From Hydnum rufescens UP504 (lineage: Eukaryota > Basidiomycota > Agaricomycetes > Cantharellales > Hydnaceae): a stretch of DNA of 64,000 nt. Both the position numbers and the translations under genes were made by a program. The stretch's first letter is position 1. Every line of letters starts with the position of its first letter. This document shows positions 55,955-64,000 of the stretch, in pieces. A model generated the notes under the pieces. The model was not told the DNA's origin and ran no database searches. It saw only the letters and a program-made list of their open reading frames with translations. The stretch spans positions 1-64,000 of the forward strand of contig MU128917.1 of NCBI GenBank assembly GCA_014904985.1, read 5' to 3'.

Positions 55955-57343
55955 CTAAACAATTCCTTGCCTCCACCGCTCCAGACTCTCCTGTTTTTCC
56001 TGCTCCTCCTTGTGACGACGTGCTTTTGCAGCAGGAGAATTTGTCAAAATGAAGAACATAAGATCATGCTCATCCCATTGCGTCTGATGTTCTGACTGCA
56101 CAATTCCCTCAGACCAATCCCTATGCTGCTCCCCTGAAGTTGGCTTTTGAAGTACTGGGTTGGTTTACATTCTTGGTGGCATCAAGTTTTACGATTCGGT
56201 CATGCTGTGATTTTGGCGGCCCCATTGCCACTGGTTCGGGTGCTTTGGGGCGGGTATGGTATTTGTGTGTCTTCAATGCTTCCAACCCACATCCCCATTG
56301 CTTGACAGCAGCAGCCCCATAGTTGTAGTGTAATAATAAGGCTGAAGGTTTTGGTTCTTGACTCTGCCTGTTGAATGCAGCATCAAGGTTGTATGGCAAG
56401 GTTGTTGACATATAGAGGCCCGGATCTTCTAACCACTGCAGTGAATAGCGATCATCTCTGGGGTATGAAACTGATGGATCCAGCACCACAAGAGGTTGCA
56501 CTGCACAGGGAGGAACATCTCCAACATCAAGACAATGGTTTGGAGTCTGGCATATGAGTGTGGAGTGAGAGATGTAACCAAGTAATGGGAAATGTGGCAG
56601 ACCTTGAGTATCACTGCCATGCGTCTATCAAATCGAGCATGCAATAGGCCCAGGAGCAGACCATTGCGCACATCATTTATATCTGTGAGGTTGTCCACAT
56701 TCTCTTCATGAGGTTGACGATTCTGCACAATTGTCTGAAACCACTGGAGTGGGACAAGTACAGATGTTCAGAGACACACAGTTCACAGTAATGTTTCCCA
56801 CCCGCACCTCTGAACCCCTAGCATAGGGAATGATATGGGCTGCTTGACATACATCTGCTGGAGCTCCTGAGAAGACACAGAACCCATCACGCTCAAGAAG
56901 CTTTTCATGGAAATCATTGCGGGAGGTCGTGATCTCTGAAGGTACTGCTGATTCCATCTTGATCACTTCGAGATCAACTACATAGTCAAGATCTATGTTG
57001 GATGAGAAGTGTGTCATTGGTATTTCTTTGGAGTCTACAATAAACGGAGCATACCTCCTTCCACTTCTGACATTGGTGTTAGGATATAGTAGTAAAGACC
57101 TCCATCCACCAGTTCCCCACTGAGATCTTCCAACGGGGTGCAATCAGGGCGATCAGGAGCCAACCTGCCTTCCCGACCAAGGATGCACCAGCCAAGGAAG
57201 ATGAGATATTTAAGCGGCTTGAGGCAAAGCAACCGGATCTGGGATATCGGTATTTCAAGATATAACCGTGGCTCGAGGATGACGACAAGGCCAACATGAC
57301 CCTCAGGGGCGGGCGGGAGAGGTTCTGGGGGCGGCGATGACAT
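55955..57343 (-). CDS. HNH_2-domain protein, copy 2 (one apparent shift near the end)
   Basis: Starts MSSPPPEPLPPAPEGHVG at 57343. N-domain: LVVILEPRLYLEIPISQI and YLIFLGWCILGREGRL. HNH core: DFHEKLLERDGFCVFSGAPA then AAHIIPYARGSE. Then WFQTIVQNR and NLTDINDVRNGLLLGLLH. C-terminal exon: YSLQWLEDP, PSALLLHYNYGAAAVKQWG. The frame stops at 56121, but shifting one base near 56150 continues with WDEHDLMFFILTNSPAAKAR to a stop at 55955-55957. This matches the tail of copy 1, so the shift is a lesion or error, not the true end. The gene lies between two tandem DUF6534 genes on the opposite strand. Nuclease activity is inferred. Confidence 0.75.
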
Positions 57344-57934
57344 AGTAATTGACTTTGAGCAACATCCGGATGCAAATCCGGAAACTCGGCTCGTCCAGCA
57401 ACTCGGCGGCAGATCGGAATGGTATTATATACCTGAGAAATCAGGAAATGGTTGTATTGTCTGTGCAGTGTAGTGAGTAATGGCTGGATTTGAAGCGTCC
57501 TCTTTTGCGTTGCTGCGGTTCGAACCCCGCTTAAGTCAAGTGCTAGAATTAAGTGCCCATCTGATACCCCGGTGTGGAGCATGCTGGATATTCGGGGAAC
57601 CTCATTTTGGCTTGTTCTAGAGGTCATTTTGCCTCACCCCTCCTTCCCCGTACGAATTACACTCGTGCACACGGGAAGTCAATCATTTCCTTTTTGGGAA
57701 TTTCTGAGTATTGTGTTCAAATCCGCTCAAAACTTCTCAAGTAGTTGTGAAATACTACTAGTAATCGATTTCGGTTTATTTTATGGGCCTAAATACCGTA
57801 TTTACAAGGTTATGCCCCCCTCAACTTGGGCCGGCGTTGAGTTGGAGCGCCGAATTTCCGGTTTTTGCTTCCGGATGTTGCCCAACTGTGATCAGGCCAT
57901 CAGGTCATCTACATATTCCACCTACCACGTCAGT
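57344..57934. other. Intergenic, nothing recognised
   Basis: Separates the leftward HNH_2 gene from the rightward DUF6534 copy 2 (divergent). A GGTTCGAACCCCGC string at 57518 resembles a tRNA B box but has no supporting structure. Confidence 0.4.
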
Positions 57935-59395
57935 ATGAGTAGCTTGTCAGCCCTTTAATTCCTCCCCCTCCGCACTATCCTCATTACTATTTTCCCAGTT
58001 CTATTGCGTTGCTTGTTGCGAACGTATTCAACATAGTCCTTAACATCGCGTACCTCCTACAGCTGGGATTTACTTCAATGCCCTTGCAGACACAGATCCC
58101 GCGTTTTTACGCGTAATTGTTTATTCATTCTCTGTATTCGATGTTTTCCACACTGGTATGTATTTATGTTTCCTTCACCACATTTTGAGAATACAGCGCC
58201 CTTATTCCCCGTCCTCGCTAGTGACGATGGCATGCATCGGTTGGAATCTCCATGTTGAATTCCTTCGTACGTGCCCACTTCATATTCTCCACTCATACAT
58301 TTACCCCGCATATAGATCCGCAAACATTTCTGCGCCTTTACGCTACTATACGGTCATGGAACGCGCCTATATCTGCCGTCGTCTATGGTTCGTCCCCATC
58401 GCTCTCTCCAATCCCAGGGCCCAGTATAAATAATCAAGTGTCTCACAATGTATCTTACCGCCTCAGGTTTCTACGCCTTCCAGTATGCCCTCTTCTTTCC
58501 GGTTCGAGTTCGTCCATGGATAATCCATGCAAATTTCCTATAGGATTCTACATCTGACGGGTTCATGGAAGATCCCCTTGGTCATTGTATCACTGGTGGT
58601 GACCCAAATAGGTGAGAATCATATAGTGTTTACATCGCGTGTCGGCATAATTGACTGGGACGCACCGTGAGTGAAGCGGGGTCCAGTATATGGACCATTG
58701 GGACAATGACAGCGAAATCGCCGTGCGTGCCCTCATTGCCCTACTATTCTATTAGGAAATATGCCATGATAATCTGACCTTCGGCTCTGTACAGTGTGGA
58801 TCTAAGGGTAGAAAGTAGCATGGTGACGGCAGGTACCCTGCTGTGCACGATGGGAGCCACATTGTGCTCAGCTTGTGTCCTGGTCTCTATGATCTTTTTC
58901 ATTCGCAATAACCCCGTTTGGAGGTCCCGGGTACAGAAAGAATTGCTGGTGGACTTCCAGCTGATCTCCGTAAGCCCGCTTCACAAGGGGCCAAATGGTT
59001 GCAATTGTGGCTGACGACGCATGGATCATAGACACGCATTCATGCACCGCTGATGTTGGTGACCACGACTGACTTGATTGGTTATCTCTTCTTTGTAAGT
59101 ACCGCTCTGATCTGAGCCTCTCCATGCGATCCCAAGAATCGATTCATAATCCGAAATCGGCACAGCCAACATTCCATGTGTCGATTGTAATGGCCATAAT
59201 CGTTGGCAAGGTATGTAGATCTCGATCATCCCAGTGGGTGTCACCCGACTAACCTACACCGCGTCACTTATCCCGCTCTCATACAGATATGGTCGAATAC
59301 ATTGATGCATGGTCTGAACTCCAGGCGAGGTCTCCGCGCTATTTTCTATGCTCCCCAAACGTCAACGGATGTGAGTAACAAATGTGCACGGGACG
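57935..59395 (+). pseudogene. DUF6534-type integral membrane protein, copy 2, frameshifted
   Basis: Paralogue of 54080-55520. MSSF, donor GTCAGC, acceptor CCCAG, then SIALLVANVFNIVLNIAYLL. One T is missing near 58071 (GGATTTACTTC against GGGTTTTACTC in copy 1), which breaks the frame inside the second segment. Later pieces match copy 1: LLCTMGATLCSACVLVSMIF near 58845, and FHVSIVMAIIVGK then IWSNTLMHGLNSRRGLRAIF near 59180-59345. The overall order is intact, so it is a recent, probably dead duplicate, or one with base errors. Confidence 0.65.
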
Positions 59396-60179
59396 TGATG
59401 AAGGGTGCTGATAGCCATGCAATAACCACACATTAGTTGGAAACCATTGAGTTTGCACAACGACGACAGCGCAGGAATTCGCCAGTCGGGGACCACGAAG
59501 TGAGCATGGAGTTCGCGGACTATGGGAGGATCTGGAGGTGGATCTGTTATCTCTACCGTCGGACTTGAACAAGTGAGAGGACAGAAAGAAGGCCAGGGAG
59601 ATGTTACTGACATTGGTTGGTAGGACTTATCGTCCGTGCGAGTAACCCCTGATGGAGACGATGATGGCAAGGTGGAAGATGGCCGTGAGTCATTCACACA
59701 GCGGCTGGATATGAGGATGAGGAATGTGATGTTGACATTCTGCCATCCACCAGACGCCATATACGTTCGCTTAGACGAGCAACCAAACACAAAAAGGGGC
59801 GGGACCGCCAAGGGCGGCGCTCATCCGCCCCAACATGAATAGTTATCCGCCGAAGGGTCTGTGTCATGGCGTCCGTCCCTGGGCGGCTCGACTCAGATCT
59901 GAAGGTGATGGGAGAAGATTGGGGGAGGTGGATTCCAAAACCTGTATATATCTGTAACCATTTCGCATAAATGTCTCGGCAAGGAACCCGAGATGTAGCG
60001 TTTAGGAAACTAGGAAAGTGAAGGCCGGGTCTACTATTCCACTTACCCTCCTTCCTTTGTGTGGAGGCAGGCACCATAAGGCCAATCAGAATTGTTTGTA
60101 ACTACTGAGTACTGCTCCAGCCAGAGCCTTTCCTTACATTCAGAAGTGCGCTGAACGCTGAAGTCTACAATAGGGCTGG
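59396..60179. other. 3' flank of DUF6534 copy 2, no gene
   Basis: It includes a + frame at 59636-59842 that has no recognisable domain, and the segment matching 55815-55880. CATCCGCCCCAACATGA near 59823 recurs as CATCCGCCCCAATATGA near 62948. Confidence 0.4.
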
Positions 60180-61090
60180 TCGGCAAGGGTAACGAATTAA
60201 CTTGATATTAGAGCTATGTCAATGTGACAAATACTGTGGCCTTCAGGATGAGAGATCGCGCGATGGTGGCGCCAGATCTTCCGCATCAATGATCTTCTTT
60301 GCCCCTTGCATAAACTCTCATACGGCTGATTCGCCTCTCACAATTGGATCACACCTTCCTCTGTCCCCACATGCCCCGCATGCTGGGATCCTGCGTTGTC
60401 TTCCACAGAGGATCCAGTGATGGGAAAACCGAGTACTATCCATTTAACGAATGATTCAGCTATACATTAAGTCTCGCAAAGAGGACTCGAAGGGTACAGC
60501 GGACCATAAATCTGACATACCAGAAGAACAGATCTGTGCTTAAGTTCTGAAAGGCATTAAATGGGCCAGAGAGATGATGTAAGACAAGTTCAAATCATAG
60601 GACCAGCACCGCTCGTGGTGGCTAGACCGCCAGAAGAATTAAGACTGGAAATTTTGGAAAGCCCAGGGGGCTGGCGGAATCTCCCATAGTTGTCCAAGTG
60701 GAAGTACAGATTCGCTGTAAGCCGTGTCCGAAGGTCGTGCTCCACGTGCAGTCCAGAACGTTCAGATGCCTCAGATGATGAGGACATGACTCTGATCCCC
60801 CCCCAGCTGGGATCGGGCGACTCGGAGAGTTCGTACGAAGTCGAGAGGACATATACAACACAACATCAAACCATTTGAACCCGATAGTTGCGGCACCTCG
60901 GCATGCCATTTGAGTAAAGGAGATTGAGGTCTATTCGCTCTAGGGCGATGACTACGTCCTTACGGGAGACCAGGCTCAGAGCTTCTGTTCCTCTGTCAGG
61001 CTGGGTCTGGGTTCCTGTGGAACCGGCGAGGTGTTCATAGCAACATCAGAATCCCCTGGAGGGTCGTAAATCTTAGGGGCGGTTCTCAGG
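60180..61090. repeat. Repeated block R, copy 2
   Basis: Same landmarks as 53240-53990, more diverged (GATATTAGAGCTATGTCAATG near 60202). No DUF6534 start follows it, unlike copies 1 and 3, so the unit was interrupted here. Confidence 0.55.
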
Positions 61091-63059
61091 TGCACTATCT
61101 TGAGGAATCAATGTTGATTCACGGAAAGAGTTGCTGGGCAATGACGCTTGAGGAAACCTTGGGCAAACGAGATACTGTGACTGCCTGGCAATTGATCATG
61201 ATAGTCGCGCCCAAGGCAATGTTACTTGAAACACGTTAGGCAATGAGCAACAAATGATTCTTAGGCAGCAGGTCACTCACACTCCAATGAAAAATCCGAG
61301 GATAGAGGATCTACTGTACTCGTAAAACAGCGGTAAAATAGATGACCTGTGACTTGCGGTGTCCGAATAAAATTTCCAAGTCGGCAAACAGAGAGGTCAA
61401 AAATTCCCGGTTATGGTGAAAGACTCGGTATGAACCCACAAATACCCAAGAAAACAAAAGATATTGTGAAGAATACTGAGATCGGGGCGAAGAAGGGAAT
61501 AAGTGGAAGTTTGGTGGCGCAGGGGCCATCGCTCACATCACGCTAAATGTATGTGCATGAATGGCATGAACACAATGGAAAATGGACAGAGAAGAGGACC
61601 CATCGGACCGGGGACCGTTCCAGTCTGTAAAGGCCATTGCGAAAGAACGTAGTTAGTGAAAGGAAGAAGGGTAGATGCCTATGCTATATTCACGGGGAGG
61701 AGCACAAGGCAATAGATGATCCGTATCCGGAGCACTAGAGCTAAACAGAGAGAGACATAGAGACCTTTCGGACAATGATCTTCTAGGAAGGCGAACACCA
61801 ATGGGGAGACTCTACTTATCACACACGCAGCTGAAGACGGTGAGTCCGCAAGCGACGGAGTCTAACAAAGAGAGATGTACAGTAGTCTCGCAACCAGACA
61901 GTAGCTCGAGACTAAGAGAGAGGCAGTGCGTCCAATCTGATACTGGCCGCGTGTCCGGCGGACGGAGCCCCGGACATAAGGCAGGTAATTGACGGATTTA
62001 AAAGACATTAGGCAAAAGGAGGAAACGGTTGTCTCAACGAGGAATCTTGTTTATTTAACGCAGACTTCCCGCAGGCACCAAGGGTGGTCGCGTAGTAATA
62101 ACTGTACACGCTTATGCAGAGTTAACATTTAAGTACAAAAGTAGTTCTTTGTTTATGGTAGGGGGCGAGGACGAGGCGCGAGTCCGGGGTGTCTAATTGT
62201 GGAGTTATCGTTGGCGGTGGCAGTGCCAGAAATAAAATAAGCACCTTGCGGGGAGGTCATCCCGCTGTTCATTTGAGGCGCAGGGTGGCGGTCCCCCAGA
62301 CTGTCATCCCTATAGCCTAAAGTATCCATTGTCTGTCAATTTTTGTCGAGGGGGCCGGAAGCTAATAGGGATGTTGGCCCAGCCTGAGAGGCGTTGTGGC
62401 CTGTGACCGGGGCATACCCCCACAACACCCCAGCACTGACAATTTCTATCAGGATACAAACACGAGTCGTGAACCACATTCAGGCGTAGCATGGGCCAAA
62501 TCCCACCGCTAGGACAACTTTTTTTCAAAGAAGAAACTTGAGCTCTGTTCCCCGGGACCGCCTTCGGTCCTCTCGCAGTTGCGGAGCGGAAATGGAACCT
62601 CGTGTGACCTCTGTTTCTGGGTCAATCCAACCTCGCTGAGATGTTCCAAGGGCCTTGGAGAGTGTAGGTCTTCAAGACAAGAGGGTTCTTTTCGGTGTTC
62701 GCACTGCATGAGCAAGGACAATAGGGCCACTCATCCAAACCTATCCCTATCGCCAAATGAAATCAATGCATGTCTATTCGAGAGCTAGGGTGATGTTGAC
62801 GTCGCTGGGGATGAATATTCTGTTTCCTTTGCCAGATCCTATCGCAAAACGCTCTGACACTGCCACCACCACTCATCACACCGACAGGACGCACGTCGTC
62901 TGGATGCGCACCAAAGCGCCCATTGTTTGTGTGCGTTGTTCTCCAACATCCGCCCCAATATGACTAGGTTATCTGCCGAAGGATCTTTTGTAGGTCCCGG
63001 CGTCGCTGGATGGACAGACCCGGAGGGGATAAAGATTGGTAGTACTTCAATTCATACAT
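61091..63059. other. Gene-poor stretch, nothing recognised
   Basis: About 2 kb with only short open frames on both strands, none with recognisable composition or a paralogue. A small AT-rich patch near 62100-62155 and a short tail shared with 53190-53236 near 63010-63060 are the only visible structure. Confidence 0.4.
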
Positions 63060-63870
63060 AGAGGAACTCTCAGGTACTTAAAATTCAGCCAAGCAAGGGT
63101 AATGAATCAAGCTAATATTAGAGTTATATCAATATAGCGGCCACGAGAAGAGAGATTGTGCGATGTCTTCTTCGTCCATTCAACGAGCGACTCAGCCGTA
63201 GACTGACTCTGGTAGTTCAAGGATACAGAGAACCAAAGATCATACCGGAAGAATACATTTGCATCAGCTGAGGAGGGAATGAAATGGGCCAGGGAGACAA
63301 TACAAGACTTGTTTAAACGAGGGAATCAGTAGTACTCACAGTGCCCAGAGCAGTGTGAATTAAAATGGGGGATTTGGGCAAGATTCCAGGCGGCAGGCAG
63401 AGTCTCCCACAGTTGTCCAAGTGGAAGTACAAGATCACTTCCGGTGTCCTAAGGACGCACATTATGTGTAGGCCCAGGACGTTCAGATTATTTGGACGAT
63501 AAGGACACAGCTCCAATCTCCCCAGCCAAGATCGAGTGGGAGTTCATACGAGAAGACACATACAACAGGTGAGCATCGAACCACTTGAACGTGATTGGAG
63601 TTGCTATCCCCCCAATTAGATGAGACCAAGGTCTATTCACTGACGGGGATTACGTCGCTGCGAAAGAACAAACTGGGTGCTTCTGTTCCTCTGCCGGGCG
63701 AGCCTGGGCTCAACGAGGGAGGTATTCACGGAAAGAGTGTAATCTCCCGAAGGACCGTAAATTTCGGAGCCAGCATTCACATTTTCGAGAGGTGTTGATT
63801 TCACAGCAAGGGTCCCTCGACCTTCGGCAAATCCCGCAAGGAGATCAGGCCATCAGGCCATCTACATATT
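63060..63870. repeat. Repeated block R, copy 3
   Basis: Closest to copy 1. AATATTAGAGTTATATCAAT near 63113, GAGAAGAGAGATTG near 63146, GGGGGATTTGGGCA near 63367 and AATCCCGCAAGGAG near 63829 occur in the same order and lead straight into a DUF6534 start. Confidence 0.6.
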
Positions 63871-63887
63871 CCACCTACCACATCAGT

Positions 63888-64000
63888 ATGAGTAGCTTGT
63901 CAGCCCTTTAATTCCTCCGTCTCCGTACTATCTTCATTACTATTTTTCCAGTTCTATTGCGTTGCTTGTTGCGAACGTATTCAACATAGTCCTTAACATC
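63888..64000 (+). CDS. DUF6534-type membrane protein, copy 3 (5' end only, cut by window)
   Basis: From the ATG at 63888 the sequence is nearly identical to 57935-58046: MSSF, donor GTCAGC, acceptor CCAG, then SIALLVANVFNIVLNI up to the window end. Whether it is intact cannot be seen. Confidence 0.6.

Noticed and set aside
57480..57560. tRNA-like B box GGTTCGAACCCCGC
   Set aside because: No paired T stem of the right length, no convincing A box or anticodon arm, and no cloverleaf on either strand.

Overview
The window reads as nuclear DNA of a filamentous basidiomycete, most likely an Agaricomycete. Genes are split by many short GT..AG introns of about 40-60 nt. The recognisable proteins are typical mushroom-genome families: HeLo/MLKL-like-TPR proteins, DUF6534 membrane proteins, HNH_2 proteins, an F-box/RCC1 protein and a chromovirus. 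I see no rRNA, convincing tRNA or CRISPR.

Layout. 1-3.7 kb: decayed 3' end of a Ty3/gypsy chromovirus, with an unusual long reading frame between integrase and LTR. 3.8-4.7 kb: a spliced gene with a PD-(D/E)XK-like signature. 5.2-6.2 kb: a 5'-truncated Aha1 (Hsp90 co-chaperone) pseudogene. 6.4-27.1 kb: two tandem copies of a roughly 10-kb block. Each holds an unrecognised degenerate gene, a many-exon class-C beta-lactamase/EstB-like serine hydrolase on +, and, convergent to it, an MLKL-like-helical-domain/TPR gene on -. 27.5-33 kb: an F-box relic, a third MLKL-like/TPR copy and a fourth remnant. 33.1-34.5 kb: a CrtC/AttH-like gene. 34.7-40.5 kb: a tyrosine-recombinase retroelement of the Ngaro/PAT type with split direct repeats. 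40.6-51.2 kb: ordinary chromosomal genes (F-box/RCC1, HNH_2, AP180/CALM-type clathrin assembly protein, Dbp9 helicase). 51.2-64 kb: a gene-poor, repeat-rich stretch with three tandem DUF6534 genes (the last cut by the window end) and a second HNH_2 gene.

How it fits together. The accessory core is the 6.4-33 kb cluster. The intact copy joins an executioner-type helical bundle directly to about 17-18 TPR units with no visible nucleotide-binding domain. Its sister copies differ in repeat number and carry lesions. This looks like birth-and-death evolution of NLR-related sensors; a role in self/non-self recognition or cell death is inference.

Caution. Nearly every multi-exon gene, including the expected housekeeping genes AP180 and Dbp9, is interrupted by isolated single-base shifts. 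Residual indel errors in the assembly are therefore a real alternative to pseudogenisation for several calls.
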